Positions 21,954 to 31,670 are shown, numbered from the stretch's first letter. The stretch is DNA of 64,000 nt from [Zimmermannella] faecalis ATCC 13722 (GCF_000381765.1 NZ_KB907082.1:88614-152613), one strand, 5' to 3'. The notes: generated from the letters alone by a model not told the origin. Numbers and translations: made by a program.

Positions 21954-22568
21954 ATGACTGTGAGTTTCACCGCCGTCGACTTCGAGACCGCCAACCGCTC
22001 CCCCGCATCCGCCTGTGCGGTCGGGGTCGTGCGCGTCCGCGACGGTGAATTCGTCGAGCGTGACACCTGGCTGATCCATCCACCGGCCGGTCACGACGAG
22101 TTCGAGCCGTTCAATATCCAGCTGCACGGCGTGAGCCCCGAACGGGTCTCGGCGGCGCCCGAGTGGCCCGAGAGCCTGCAGCGCCTCATCGACTTCATCG
22201 GCGACGACGTCGTGGTGGCGCACAACGCCGGGTTCGACATCGGCGTCATCGTGGCGGCCACACGCGCCAGCCTGCTCGCGGTGCCGGGGCTTCGCTACTT
22301 CTGCTCCCTCCGGCTCGCGCGCCGCAGCTACACGCTGCCGTCCTACAAACTTCCGAGCGCCGCAGCCGCCGCGGGCTACACCCTCGATCGGCACCACGAC
22401 CCGCTCGCCGACGCCGAGGCGTGTGCGGCGATCGTCGTCGATGTCGCCCGCACGGGTGGGTTCACGACGATGGACGACCTCGCGAGCTCGAGCAGCGTGC
22501 AGATCCGCGAACTCGAGCCCGAAGACGCACCCGACCACGACCGACTCGTCGCCGACGCCACGTTCTGA
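21954..22568 (+). CDS. DEDDh 3'-5' exonuclease (DnaQ-like)
   Basis: The 204-residue protein opens MTVSFTAVDFETANRSPASACAVGVV (Exo I motif D-x-E), then DFIGDDVVVAHNAGFDIGVI (Exo II) and HHDPLADAEACAAIVV (Exo III with His and Asp). This matches the DnaQ/PolC-epsilon exonuclease family, here as a stand-alone enzyme that probably trims DNA or RNA 3' ends. It is divergent from ychF (68 bp between starts) and followed 19 bp later by a gene likely co-transcribed. Confidence 0.9.
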   Translation: MTVSFTAVDFETANRSPASACAVGVVRVRDGEFVERDTWLIHPPAGHDEFEPFNIQLHGVSPERVSAAPEWPESLQRLIDFIGDDVVVAHNAGFDIGVIVAATRASLLAVPGLRYFCSLRLARRSYTLPSYKLPSAAAAAGYTLDRHHDPLADAEACAAIVVDVARTGGFTTMDDLASSSSVQIRELEPEDAPDHDRLVADATF

Positions 22569-22587
22569 CGCAGCTAGGAGAAACCCC

Positions 22588-23991
22588 TTGACGACGCCCC
22601 GCTGGCAGGAGCTCCTCGCCCACCCCGACAACATCGACGCGACCGGTATCGCCGTTGCGATCATCGCCGACGGCGGCGATGCGGCCTACCGACGCGCGCT
22701 CGCCCGCTGGAATGCGCTGCGGGGCGGTACCGATCGAGACGCGCACGCCGGCATCGCGATCATCCTCGCCGAGTCGTTCGACGACCACCGTGCCATCGAC
22801 GAGATCGCGCAGACCTGGCCCGAGGTCTTCCCCGAACAGTTCGCGTGGCGCACCGCGATCGCCGAGCCGGGCCCGCGCATCCGTGCCGCGTTCGGGGCGA
22901 AGGCCCTTGACGCCCTGCGCAACTGGGTCGACTCGGGCACCGCCGTTGACCTGCCCGCCGATGCCGCGACGGCGCTGCGCATCCTGCACCCCGACGACCA
23001 CGACGAGGTCTACCTCGGCGCGCGACGGTTGCTGCTCGAACGCGCCCACACCGAGGTTGTGCAGCGCACCAGTGCGCAGCAGCGGGCGACAGAAGCCGCC
23101 GAGGCCGCCAAGGCCGAAACCGACGGAGACAACGTCGACGACAACGACAAGGCTGCCTCCGACGCCGAATCCGGCGACGATGCGCCCGAGGCGCCGAGCG
23201 ACGACACGACCGCCGAGGACCTCGCGGTGCTCGAGTCGGCGATGGCGAGTTCCGAGCTCGTCGACACGGCCGAACGCATCGCCGACAGCCTGCTGATCGC
23301 TGCAGCTCGCGCGACTCCCGACTCACCCGGCGTCGAGCGAACCGTGCTCTCGTACTGGGGCCAGGCCGAGCCACTCGACGCCGTTCCCACAGCAAACCCA
23401 CACCCGGGCGAGCCTCCCGCCTCGTGGACCGCGACGTGCGCGATCATCGCCGCGAGCAAGTCGGCGCGCACCGCCGAGGCATTCATCACGCTCGCCGAAT
23501 CGTATGGCGAACTGCACGGTCGCGAGCTCGACGAGTATCTCGATGCGCTCACGGTGAGCCATGCACACCGGGCCGACGAGGTGCTGCTCGAGCTCGCGAA
23601 ATCGGATGCGTCGGCGGCAGGTCGCGCCGTGCGCGCGCTCGCCGATCGGCGTCGGCGACTCGCGAAGGCTGACCCACCCATGATGGCCCGACTCGACGTG
23701 CTGGTCGAGACGATGCACGAGCACGGGATTCTCACGGAGCTTCCCGGCGTGCAGGCTCGGACAGCCCTCGCAAAACAGCGCACCGATGTCGAGACGCCGC
23801 TCGAGGCCGCGATTGCGGTCGCCGATGCCTTCGGCCGTCCGACCGGTGCCGAACTCGCGCTCGAGTGGGCTTCGTTTGCGAGTTGGCTCGAAGAAGCCGA
23901 GCTGCCGGGCGCGGCGCCGGTGCCGCCGGCGGCTCCCCAGCGCCGAACGCGGGGCGGCGGATTCCGCGGCCTGTTCGGCCGCGGAGGGTAG
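22588..23991 (+). CDS. Large helical protein of unknown function, acidic linker
   Basis: From TTG at 22588 (ribosome site AGGAG) the protein has 467 residues. The N-terminal part (~1-165) and the C-terminal part (~225-450) are alpha-helical and repeat-like (IADGGDAAYRRALARWNALRG; AEAFITLAESYGELHGRELDEYLDALTVSHAHRADEVLLELA). They are joined by an Ala/Glu/Asp-rich linker (~165-220, EAAEAAKAETDGDNVDDNDK). The tail is basic (RRTRGGGFRGLFGRGG). No catalytic motif or membrane segment is apparent. The reading through to 22423 overlaps the exonuclease gene and is discounted. Confidence 0.75.
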   Translation: MTTPRWQELLAHPDNIDATGIAVAIIADGGDAAYRRALARWNALRGGTDRDAHAGIAIILAESFDDHRAIDEIAQTWPEVFPEQFAWRTAIAEPGPRIRAAFGAKALDALRNWVDSGTAVDLPADAATALRILHPDDHDEVYLGARRLLLERAHTEVVQRTSAQQRATEAAEAAKAETDGDNVDDNDKAASDAESGDDAPEAPSDDTTAEDLAVLESAMASSELVDTAERIADSLLIAAARATPDSPGVERTVLSYWGQAEPLDAVPTANPHPGEPPASWTATCAIIAASKSARTAEAFITLAESYGELHGRELDEYLDALTVSHAHRADEVLLELAKSDASAAGRAVRALADRRRRLAKADPPMMARLDVLVETMHEHGILTELPGVQARTALAKQRTDVETPLEAAIAVADAFGRPTGAELALEWASFASWLEEAELPGAAPVPPAAPQRRTRGGGFRGLFGRGG

Positions 23992-24033
23992 GTCGCGTCG
24001 ACCGATGTCGCAGGCCCGTGCGACGCTACGGAC

Positions 24034-25179
24034 ATGGAAACCCTCGGCTTTGTTCTCGCCCTCGTGATCGGTGCTGTGCTCGGCGCCGCGATCACCTATT
24101 TCGCCACCCGCGGGCGCGCCCAGAGCGCGGAGGCGCGCCTCGAGGAAGTGCGGCGCGCGCACGAGCACGACCAGCTGCGCACCGCGGGCGACTCGCGGGT
24201 GCTCCAGGAACTCGCGCCGGTACGCCGCGAACTCGAGCACCTGCGCACGACGGTGCAGCAGCTCGAGGCCGAGCGGCAGCAGCTGAACGGACGGCTGAGC
24301 GAACAGCTGCGCGTGCAGGCGCAGTCTGACGCCGAGTTGCGCGAGGCGACGCAGCAACTCACCGCGGCGATGCGTTCGACGACGGCCCGCGGCAACTGGG
24401 GCGAGGCACAGCTGCGCAACCTGTTCGAAAGCGCGGGGATGCTCCCCCACGTCGACTTCGAAACGCAGGTGACAATCGAGGGCGACGACGGTCGGCTGCG
24501 GCCCGACGCGATCGTGCGGCTGCCCGGCGAGCACGCGCTCATCGTCGATGCGAAGGCCCCAATGAACCGATACCTCGAGGCCCTCCGTGTGCCGCAACCG
24601 GGTAGCGGCGACGACGAGAAACTCCGGAGGCGACTGCTTCGCGAACACGCACAGGCGGTGCGCGGCCACGTCGACACGCTCCAGGCACGCAACTACCAGG
24701 CGCTCGTGCCCGGCTCACCGAGCCTCGTGATCGCCTATCTGCCGAGCGAGGCGGCGCTCTCGGCCGCGGTCACGGCCGATCCTGGACTCCTCGACGACGC
24801 CTTCGCGAAGAGTGTCGCGCTTGCATCGCCGACCACGCTGTGGGCGATTCTGCGCTCGGTCGCCGCGGCCTGGCAGCAGGAGCGCGTGAGCGAGTCGGTC
24901 GCCGAGGTGCTCACCCTCGCAAACGACCTCTACCGACGCATCGGCACGGCCTCGGGCCACCTCGCGAAGCTCGGCCGGCAACTGCGCGGCTCGGTCGAAG
25001 CGTACGACCAGTTCGTCGGCTCGTATGAGGGTCGGGTGCTGCCGACCGCGCGCCGGCTCGTCGAGCACGACGCTTCGGCGCGCCCGCTCGAGACGCCCCG
25101 ACCCGTGGAAAAAACACCCCGCCCCCTCACCGCGCCCGAGCTGGTGCCGGATGCGAGTGCGGAGGCGGGGGTCGAATAG
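24034..25179 (+). CDS. rmuC: DNA recombination protein RmuC
   Basis: The 381-residue protein starts with a membrane anchor (ETLGFVLALVIGAVLGAAITYFAT), then a coiled coil (residues ~30-110), then the RmuC nuclease-like domain: RGNWGEAQLRNLFESAGMLPHVDFETQV, DGRLRPDAIVRLPGEHALIVDAKAPMNRYLEAL (PD-(D/E)xK-type D...VDAK), VSESVAEVLTLANDLYRRI. RmuC is thought to restrain inversions at short repeats. It converges on glpX with only 16 bp between stops, and no hairpin is seen there. Confidence 0.95.
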   Translation: METLGFVLALVIGAVLGAAITYFATRGRAQSAEARLEEVRRAHEHDQLRTAGDSRVLQELAPVRRELEHLRTTVQQLEAERQQLNGRLSEQLRVQAQSDAELREATQQLTAAMRSTTARGNWGEAQLRNLFESAGMLPHVDFETQVTIEGDDGRLRPDAIVRLPGEHALIVDAKAPMNRYLEALRVPQPGSGDDEKLRRRLLREHAQAVRGHVDTLQARNYQALVPGSPSLVIAYLPSEAALSAAVTADPGLLDDAFAKSVALASPTTLWAILRSVAAAWQQERVSESVAEVLTLANDLYRRIGTASGHLAKLGRQLRGSVEAYDQFVGSYEGRVLPTARRLVEHDASARPLETPRPVEKTPRPLTAPELVPDASAEAGVE

Positions 25180-25195
25180 TCGATCCGGCGCGTGG

Positions 25196-26206
25196 TTACG
25201 CGTCGTCGCCGAGCCACTTGTCGGCGCGGTGCACGGCCGTCACGCGGCGGAACGTGCCCGACCGAGCCCGCAGCACAACCGAGTCGGTCGTGATGTTGTC
25301 GCGCTCGCGATTCACGCCCCGCACGAGGCCACCGTCGGTGACGCCCGTGCAGACGAAGAAGGTGTTGTCGGTGCGCACGAGGTCATCTGCCGTCAGCACG
25401 CGGCCGAGCTCGTGGCCCGCGTTCACCGCGTTGCTGCGCTCCTCGTCGTTCCGCGGGTAGAGGCGGCCCTGCATCACGCCGTCGAGGCCCTTGATCGCGC
25501 ACGCGGTGATGATGCCCTCGGGCGTCCCGCCGATGCCGACGCACATGTCGATGCGCCCGTTCTGGAGCGCCGCATTGATGCCGCCAGCGACGTCGCCGTC
25601 GAGCATGAGCTCGGTGCCGGCGCCCGACGCCCGGATGTCCTGAATGAGCTGCTCGTGGCGCGGACGGTCGAGCACGGCGACGGTCATGTCTTCGACGTGC
25701 TTGCCGAGCGCCTCGGCGAGGGCCGTAATGTTCTCGCCGATCGGCCGCTCGAGATCGATGATGCCCTTTCCCGCGGGGCCCGTGACGATCTTCTCCATGT
25801 AGAAGACCTCCTTCGGGTTGTACATTGACCCGCGATCGGCAACCGCGATAACGCTGATCGCGTTCTGGCGACCCGCCGCCGTCAGGCTCGTGCCGTCAAT
25901 CGGGTCGACCGCGATGTCGCAGAGCGGACCGCGACCGTTGCCGACAACCTCGCCGTTGAACAGCATCGGTGCTTCGTCTTTCTCGCCCTCACCGATGACG
26001 ACCTCGCCCTGAAACTCCACGGTCGCGAGGAATTTGCGCATCGCGTCGACGGCCGCACCGTCGGCGGCATTCTTGTTGCCGCGGCCAATCCACGGCACCG
26101 CCCGAATCGCCGCAGCCTCAGTCGCGCGAACCAGCTCCATTGCGAGGTTGCGATCGGGGTGCTCGATCAGCTCTGCTTCATGACCGGCTTGGTTGTTTTC
26201 GGACAC
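25196..26206 (-). CDS. glpX: Class II fructose-1,6-bisphosphatase
   Basis: From GTG at 26206 the 336-residue protein carries the GlpX signatures: GDGAAVDAMR, GEVVIGEGEKDEAPMLFNGE, the metal-binding DPIDGTSLTAAGRQNAISVIA, MDGDVAGGINAAL-type region and IGGTPEGIITACAIKGLDGVMQGRL. It hydrolyses fructose-1,6-bisphosphate in gluconeogenesis. Its neighbour on the other strand is the class II aldolase, so the two opposing steps share an intergenic promoter region of 150 bp. Actinobacteria depend on this class of enzyme. Confidence 0.96.
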   Translation of the reverse strand: MSENNQAGHEAELIEHPDRNLAMELVRATEAAAIRAVPWIGRGNKNAADGAAVDAMRKFLATVEFQGEVVIGEGEKDEAPMLFNGEVVGNGRGPLCDIAVDPIDGTSLTAAGRQNAISVIAVADRGSMYNPKEVFYMEKIVTGPAGKGIIDLERPIGENITALAEALGKHVEDMTVAVLDRPRHEQLIQDIRASGAGTELMLDGDVAGGINAALQNGRIDMCVGIGGTPEGIITACAIKGLDGVMQGRLYPRNDEERSNAVNAGHELGRVLTADDLVRTDNTFFVCTGVTDGGLVRGVNRERDNITTDSVVLRARSGTFRRVTAVHRADKWLGDDA

Positions 26207-26356
26207 GCTGAACCCTTTCGACGGTGGCAGATCTGCATTCAGCCTACAAGTCTGAAACGAATGCAAGATGACGCCGCACCTGCACGTCCCGCCCACTCGC
26301 GATGGCTACACTGCGAGGGTCGATGATCGGTGCCGATTGACAGTGAAGGAGTCGCT

Positions 26357-27385
26357 ATGCCTATCGCCACACCCGACCAGTATGCCGAGATGCTCAACCG
26401 TGCGAAGGAGGACGGATTCGCCTACCCCGCGATCAACGTCTCGAGTTCGCAAACGATCAATGCCGTGTTGCAGGGCCTGACCGAGGCGGGGTCTGACGGA
26501 ATTCTTCAGGTGACGACGGGCGGTGCCGACTACTTCGCCGGGCAGACGCGCACGGCTCGCGCCTCGGGCGCGCTCGCAATGGCCGCCTTCGCGAAGGAGG
26601 TCGCGAAGAACTACCCCATCACCGTCGCGCTCCACACCGACCACTGCCCGAAGAACGCGCTCGACACCTTCGTGCTCCCGCTCATCGAGGCGTCGGAGGA
26701 TGCGGTGAAGCGCGGCGAAGAGCCAATCTTCCAGTCGCACATGTGGGATGGCTCGGCGGTGCCGCTCTCCGAGAACCTCGAGATCGCGAAGGAACTGCTC
26801 CCGCGCATCCGCAACAACGGCCAGATCCTCGAGGTCGAGATCGGTGTTGTCGGCGGCGAAGAAGACGGCGTCGCGGCCGAGATCAACGACAAGCTCTACA
26901 CGACGGTCGACGACGTCATCGCGACGGTCGAGGCGCTCGGCCTCGGCGACGAAGGCCGCTACATGGCGGCGCTCACGTTCGGCAACGTGCACGGCGTCTA
27001 CAAGCCCGGCAACGTGAAGCTGCGCCCCGAGCTCCTCGCTGAGCTGCAGGCCGGCATCGCCGAGAAGTACGGCACCGGCCCGAAGCCGCTCGACCTCGTG
27101 TTCCACGGCGGCTCGGGTTCGAGCGCCGAAGAGATCGCGACGGCGGTCGGCAACGGCGTCATCAAGATGAACATCGACACGGATACGCAGTACGCGTTCT
27201 CGCGTTCAGTCGCCGACACGGTGCTCAAGAACTACGACGGGTTCCTCAAGGTCGACGGCGAGGTCGGCAACAAGAAGGTCTACGACCCCCGCTCGTGGGG
27301 CAAGAAGGCCGAGACCGCCATGTCGGACCGCGTCATCGAGGCCACGCAGCAGCTCGGCTCGCACGGCAAGTCGCAGTCCATCTAG
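26357..27385 (+). CDS. fbaA: Class II fructose-bisphosphate aldolase
   Basis: From ATG at 26357 (GAAGGAG upstream) the protein has 342 residues. Zinc ligands and catalytic segments of class IIA aldolase are visible: ALHTDHCPKNALDTF, EEPIFQSHMWDGSAVPLSENL, EIGVVGGEEDGV, TFGNVHGVYKPGNVKLRPE, LVFHGGSGSSAEEI and GVIKMNIDTDTQYAF. It interconverts fructose-1,6-bisphosphate with triose phosphates. The start at 26330 would add nine residues not seen in the family. A possible -10 (TACACT, 26307-26312) lies upstream. Confidence 0.96.
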   Translation: MPIATPDQYAEMLNRAKEDGFAYPAINVSSSQTINAVLQGLTEAGSDGILQVTTGGADYFAGQTRTARASGALAMAAFAKEVAKNYPITVALHTDHCPKNALDTFVLPLIEASEDAVKRGEEPIFQSHMWDGSAVPLSENLEIAKELLPRIRNNGQILEVEIGVVGGEEDGVAAEINDKLYTTVDDVIATVEALGLGDEGRYMAALTFGNVHGVYKPGNVKLRPELLAELQAGIAEKYGTGPKPLDLVFHGGSGSSAEEIATAVGNGVIKMNIDTDTQYAFSRSVADTVLKNYDGFLKVDGEVGNKKVYDPRSWGKKAETAMSDRVIEATQQLGSHGKSQSI

Positions 27386-27386
27386 C

Positions 27387-27899
27387 GTGTCGCAGACTCC
27401 ACCCACCGGGCCCCGCGCTTCCAAGCCGGGGCCCGGTGGCCAATTTTCACCCGAAGAATTGCGTCGCCTGCGGCTCCGCAGCGACCGCACGATGGGCATC
27501 GGCCTGTTTGCGCTCGGCATCTTCGGCACGATCATGCACATGACGTCGGTCGGCGAGCAGGCACTTGTCTCGCAGGTGGTGGTGCTGTTCGACCAGTTTG
27601 GGCTCGGCGCCTACCACCGTCCCTCGGGCCTCGCGGCGATTTCGTGGACCGGCATCGTGCTCCACGTCGTCAACTACGCCGTGTGGCTCTACGTTGCGGT
27701 GCGCCGCTGGCAGGCGCAGAAGTTCGCGCTCTGGTGCGCGGGAGTCGGCGCGGTGTGCGCTCTCGTGATCACGCTCGTCGTCGTGACGATGGCGCTGTTC
27801 GCGCACCCCGAGATCATCGATTGGCTTGTCGCGGGCGGCGAGCTGCCCGGCGCGTCAACGACGCCGAATCCCACAATGACACCGACACCGACGCCGTAA
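27387..27899 (+). CDS. Small membrane protein (DUF6264-like)
   Basis: The GTG at 27387 begins 1 bp after the aldolase stop, so it is probably co-transcribed. The 170-residue protein has a Pro-rich N-terminus, then three or four transmembrane helices (GIGLFALGIFGTIMHM; WTGIVLHVVNYAVWLYVAV; GVGAVCALVITLVVVTMAL) and a Pro/Thr tail (TPNPTMTPTPTP). It looks like the DUF6264 family of Microbacteriaceae; the family name is from memory. Function is unknown. Confidence 0.75.
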   Translation: MSQTPPTGPRASKPGPGGQFSPEELRRLRLRSDRTMGIGLFALGIFGTIMHMTSVGEQALVSQVVVLFDQFGLGAYHRPSGLAAISWTGIVLHVVNYAVWLYVAVRRWQAQKFALWCAGVGAVCALVITLVVVTMALFAHPEIIDWLVAGGELPGASTTPNPTMTPTPTP

Positions 27900-28015
27900 C
27901 CACGCTTATCCACAGCGCTCCGCGCGCCCGGCTGTGGCCGCGTATCCTCGTCATGCGCCGCGTCTCGGCTCCACGACGGCCCGGCCACACATCTCTCGAA
28001 GGCAGGTGAACTCGC

Positions 28016-29227
28016 TTGGCGGCGAACCAGTCAACCCCCGAGACCCCGTTTCAGGTGTCGTATATCTCGCAGGCGATCCACGACTGGGTCGCGAAGCTCG
28101 GCAGTGCCTGGGTCGAGGGCGAGCTCACGAGCTACGACATTCGCGGCGGTCACGCCTACGCGAAGATCCGCGACCTCGAGCAGGACGCCTCGCTGTCGAT
28201 CGTGATGTGGCGGTCGGTGCGCGAGCGCCTCACCGAACAGTTCAAGAAGGGCGACCGCGTCATCATCAACGCGAAGCCCGACGTGTGGGTCAAGGGCGGC
28301 TCGCTCTCACTGCAGGTGTACGACATGCGCCACGTCGGCATCGGCACGCTGCTCGAGCAGCTCGAGCGGCTGCGTCGCAAGCTAGGCGAGGAGGGGCTGT
28401 TCAACCTCGACCGTAAGCGCCGGCTGCCGTTCCTCCCGAATCGCATCGGGCTCATCACGGGCCGCGATTCCGACGCCGAAAAGGATGTGCGCCGCAACGC
28501 CGAGCTGCGGTGGCCGGCCGTGCAGTTCCGCACCGAGTACGCGCGCGTGCAGGGCGATAGCGCCGCCGCCGAGGTCGTCGCGGCGCTCCGGCTGCTCGAC
28601 GATGACCCCGAGGTCGACGTCATCATCATCGCGCGCGGCGGCGGCGACTTCCTGCACCTGCTGCCCTTCAGCGACGAGACGCTCGTGCGGGCCGCGGCGG
28701 CCGCGAACACCCCGATCGTGAGCGCGATCGGGCACGAGGCCGACCGCCCAATTCTTGACGAGGTCGCCGACCTGCGCGCCTCGACGCCGACCGACGCCGC
28801 GAAGCGGGTCGTGCCCGACGTTGCCGAGCAGCTCGACCTCGTCTCGCAGCTGCGCGCGCGCATCCGCCGCCACCTCACCGACCTCGTGCGGGTCGAGGGG
28901 CGTCGCTTCGAAGACCTGCGGTCGCGGCCGGCCCTCGCGAACCCGAGCTGGATGATCGACCAGCGCGGCGACGAAGTCGGCCGCTACGCGACTCGCGCAA
29001 ATGAGCTCATGGACTGGCACCTGCGGCGCTTCGACGACCAGGTCACGGGTCTCGGCCACCGACTCGCGGCGCTGTCGCCGCTCGGTACGCTGCAGCGCGG
29101 CTACGCCATTGTCGAACGAGTCGACGGCGACTCCCCCGGCGTCATCGCCGCGACCGGCCAGGTCGAATCCGGCGCGAAACTCAATATCCGTGTCACCGAC
29201 GGCAGAATCGAGGCAACCGTAGAATGA
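28016..29227 (+). CDS. xseA: Exodeoxyribonuclease VII large subunit
   Basis: From TTG at 28016 the 403-residue protein shows the N-terminal OB fold (VSYISQAIHDWVAKLGSAWVEGELTSYDIRGGHAYAKIRDLEQDASLSIVMW) and the catalytic domain: IGLITGRDSDAEKDV, VIIIARGGGDFLHLLPFSDE, VSAIGHEADRPILDEVADLRASTPTDAAKRVVPD, and the C-terminal SPLGTLQRGYAIV. The GGGDF variant is the usual actinobacterial form. With XseB it degrades single-stranded DNA. Its stop overlaps xseB by ATGA. Confidence 0.96.
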   Translation: MAANQSTPETPFQVSYISQAIHDWVAKLGSAWVEGELTSYDIRGGHAYAKIRDLEQDASLSIVMWRSVRERLTEQFKKGDRVIINAKPDVWVKGGSLSLQVYDMRHVGIGTLLEQLERLRRKLGEEGLFNLDRKRRLPFLPNRIGLITGRDSDAEKDVRRNAELRWPAVQFRTEYARVQGDSAAAEVVAALRLLDDDPEVDVIIIARGGGDFLHLLPFSDETLVRAAAAANTPIVSAIGHEADRPILDEVADLRASTPTDAAKRVVPDVAEQLDLVSQLRARIRRHLTDLVRVEGRRFEDLRSRPALANPSWMIDQRGDEVGRYATRANELMDWHLRRFDDQVTGLGHRLAALSPLGTLQRGYAIVERVDGDSPGVIAATGQVESGAKLNIRVTDGRIEATVE

Positions 29228-29520
29228 GCAGCATGGCCGAATCGCAGCCAGCAGGCAGCCCGACAGCAGACCAACAGCACCCCGGCAGTGGGTCGACTGA
29301 ACCGACCCCGGTCTCGGAGCTGAGCTTCGAACAGGCCCGAGACGAACTCGCGCTCGTGGTGCAGTCGCTCGAACAGGGCTCGCAGTCGCTCGAAGACTCG
29401 CTGCGCCTGTGGGAACGGGGCGAAGCACTCGCCGGCCGGTGCGAGCACTGGCTCAAGGGCGCGCGCGAGCGCCTCGAACGCGCCCGCGAGGCGAACGACC
29501 CCGAAGCTGCCGAGGAGTAG
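29224..29520 (+). CDS. xseB: Exodeoxyribonuclease VII small subunit
   Basis: The 98-residue protein contains the XseB helical hairpin: VSELSFEQARDELALVVQSLEQGSQSLEDSLRLWERGEALAGRCEHWLKGARERLERA. An N-terminal extension rich in Gln, Ser and Pro (~30 residues) precedes it. Start ATG 29224 overlaps xseA; the internal M at MAESQ is also possible. Several small subunits bind each XseA. Confidence 0.94.
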   Translation: MSSMAESQPAGSPTADQQHPGSGSTEPTPVSELSFEQARDELALVVQSLEQGSQSLEDSLRLWERGEALAGRCEHWLKGARERLERAREANDPEAAEE

Positions 29521-29523
29521 CGC

Positions 29524-30180
29524 TTGGCCGACCTCCCCAACGAATCCCGCGTCGTCGCCGAACTCGGCCGGCCTGAGACGCCCGAAGAGACCGCCGCCCG
29601 CAAAGCGGAATCGTCGCGCAAGTACCGTCAGCGCAAGACCGTCCAGAACCTCATCGCCGCACTCGGCGTGAGCGTCGCGCTCATGGCCGTCATGATCCTC
29701 GTCGTGCCGCGCGACGACCAGGAGCAGCTGCCCGACATCGACTACACGCAGGCCGCCGCCGAGGCGCAGCCGCAGTTCGAGGTTGAGCTCGTGGTGCCGG
29801 AGCTCGGCGACGACTGGCAGTCGAACGGTACCGAGATTCGCACCGGAAACGACGACGTCACCGAGTGGTACATCGGGCTGCTGAAGATCGAGAACGACCG
29901 CGCCGACGAGTTCGTTGGCGTCCGCCAGGCCGTGAACGCGAACGACACCTGGACGTATAGTAAGGTCGGCAACCGCACGCCCACCGGCACGACCAACGTC
30001 GGCGGCATCACGTGGGACGAGTACGACTACACCGACCTCGACCGTGAGGATGCGGGCAATAACCGGTACGTGCTCGTCGCGACGCGCGCAGGGTCGACCT
30101 ATATCGTGTTCGGCTCGGGCTCGATCGAGTCGGTGCAGGAGGTCGCGAGTTCGATCGCCGACCAAATTCCGGCTGAGTAG
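29524..30180 (+). CDS. DUF4245 family membrane-anchored protein
   Basis: From TTG at 29524, 3 bp after xseB, the 218-residue protein has a charged N-terminus (RKYRQRKTVQN), one transmembrane helix (LIAALGVSVALMAVMILVV) and an extracytoplasmic domain containing ELGDDWQSNGTEIRTGNDDVTEWYIGLL and GGITWDEYDYTDLDREDAGNNRYVLVATRAGSTYIVFGSGS. This is the DUF4245 layout, conserved near xseAB/glpX/fum in Actinobacteria. Function is unknown; a cell-envelope role is likely from topology. Confidence 0.9.
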   Translation: MADLPNESRVVAELGRPETPEETAARKAESSRKYRQRKTVQNLIAALGVSVALMAVMILVVPRDDQEQLPDIDYTQAAAEAQPQFEVELVVPELGDDWQSNGTEIRTGNDDVTEWYIGLLKIENDRADEFVGVRQAVNANDTWTYSKVGNRTPTGTTNVGGITWDEYDYTDLDREDAGNNRYVLVATRAGSTYIVFGSGSIESVQEVASSIADQIPAE

Positions 30181-30208
30181 TCGGCGCCCGACCGACTCAC
30201 CACACGAA

Positions 30209-30254
30209 CGAAGAAGCCGGCCGGCCCGCGAATGCGGGCCGGCCGGCTTCTTCG
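30209..30254. terminator. Strong bidirectional terminator hairpin
   Basis: A 21-bp perfect stem (30209-30229 with 30234-30254) has a GAAT loop and AAGAAG/CTTCTT ends that give U-rich RNA in either direction. It lies between the convergent DUF4245 gene and fumC. Confidence 0.9.
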
Positions 30255-30263
30255 ATGCACGCC

Positions 30264-31670
30264 CTACAGGTTCGGCGTCGTCATCTTCAGCACGTCGAGC
30301 TTCGCGTCGAGTTCAGCCTCGGTGATCTCACCGCGCTCGACAAAGCCAAGGTCGATGACCGCCTGGCGCACCGTCACCTTGCTCGCGACGGCGTGCTTCG
30401 CGACCTTCGCCGCGGCCTCGTAGCCGATCACGCGGTTGAGCGGCGTCACGATCGAGGGCGACGACTCCGCGAGGTCGCGCGCGTGCTCGACGTTCGCCTC
30501 GAGGCCCTCGATGGTCTTGTCGGCGAGCACCCGCACCGAGTTCGCGAGCAGGCGGATCGACTCGAGCAGCACGGTGCCCATGAGCGGGATCTGCACGTTG
30601 AGCTCGAACGAGCCCGAGGCGCCACCGAACGCGATCGCCGCGTCGTTGCCGATGATGCGCGAGGCGACCATGAGCACCGCCTCGGGGATCACGGGGTTCA
30701 CCTTGCCGGGCATGATCGACGAGCCCGGCTGGAGGTCGGGAATCGCGATCTCGCCGAGGCCTGTGTTCGGGCCCGAGCCCATCCACCGCAGATCGTTGTT
30801 GATCTTCACGAGCGACACCGCGATCGTGCGCAGCGCGCCCGAGGCCTCCACGAGCCCGTCGCGGGCGCCCTGGGCCTCAAAGTGGTCGGCGGCCTCGTGC
30901 AGCGGCAGGCCAGTGTTCGAGGCGAGCTCGGCAATGACCTGCTCCGAGAAGCCGGCCGGCGTGTTGATGCCCGTACCGGTGGCGGTGCCGCCGAGGGGCA
31001 CCTCGGCGACGCGCTCGATCGTCGCGTTCACGCGGTCGACACCAAGGCGGAGCTGGCGGGCGTAGCCGCCGAACTCCTGGCCGAGGGTGACGGGGGTGGC
31101 GTCCATGAGGTGCGTGCGGCCCGCCTTCACGGCGTCCTTCCACAGCTCCGCCTTCGCCTCGAGTGCGCCGGCGAGGTGCTCGAGCGCCGGCACGAGCTCC
31201 TCGAGGAGTGCACCGGTGACCGCGACGTGGGCCGAGGTCGGGAAGACGTCGTTCGACGACTGCGACGCGTTCACGTGGTCGTTCGGGTGCACCTGCTCGC
31301 CGAGCGATGCCGACGCGAGGGTCGCGAGCACCTCGTTCATGTTCATGTTCGAGCTCGTGCCCGACCCGGTCTGGTAGACGTCGATCGGGAACTGGTCGAG
31401 GTGCTGGCCGCCGATGATCTCCTCGGCCGCGGCCACGATCGCCTTGGCACGGCCACCGTCGACGATGCCGAGCTTCTCGTTCACGATCGCGGCGGCGCGC
31501 TTGATCTGCGCGAGCGCGATGATCTGCCGGTCTTCGAGGCGGCTGCCCGAGATCGGGAAGTTCTCGACGGCGCGCTGCGTCTGGGCCGCGTAGAGCGCGT
31601 TCTTCGGAACTCGCACCTCGCCCATCGTGTCGTGCTCGATCCGGTACTCGGTCTCGGGGGTGTTCACCAC
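30264..31670 (-). CDS. fumC: Class II fumarate hydratase
   Basis: The protein of about 468 residues shows the fumarase C series: [76 protein letters not shown] and the superfamily signature [11 protein letters not shown]. It interconverts fumarate and malate in the TCA cycle. AAAGG stands 7 nt before GTG at 31670; GTG 31688 is the longer alternative. Gene order with DUF4245, glpX and phoH2 nearby matches other Actinobacteria. Confidence 0.95.
   Translation of the reverse strand: MVNTPETEYRIEHDTMGEVRVPKNALYAAQTQRAVENFPISGSRLEDRQIIALAQIKRAAAIVNEKLGIVDGGRAKAIVAAAEEIIGGQHLDQFPIDVYQTGSGTSSNMNMNEVLATLASASLGEQVHPNDHVNASQSSNDVFPTSAHVAVTGALLEELVPALEHLAGALEAKAELWKDAVKAGRTHLMDATPVTLGQEFGGYARQLRLGVDRVNATIERVAEVPLGGTATGTGINTPAGFSEQVIAELASNTGLPLHEAADHFEAQGARDGLVEASGALRTIAVSLVKINNDLRWMGSGPNTGLGEIAIPDLQPGSSIMPGKVNPVIPEAVLMVASRIIGNDAAIAFGGASGSFELNVQIPLMGTVLLESIRLLANSVRVLADKTIEGLEANVEHARDLAESSPSIVTPLNRVIGYEAAAKVAKHAVASKVTVRQAVIDLGFVERGEITEAELDAKLDVLKMTTPNL

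Noticed and set aside
20320..21957. 545-codon plus-strand frame through the NmrA gene and antisense to ychF
   Set aside because: Crosses a convergent gene pair and a terminator, with no domain; a shadow frame.
28637..28680. Apparent loss of the GGGS motif in XseA (reads GGGD)
   Set aside because: As I recall, the GGGD form is normal in Actinobacteria, and the rest of the active site is intact.
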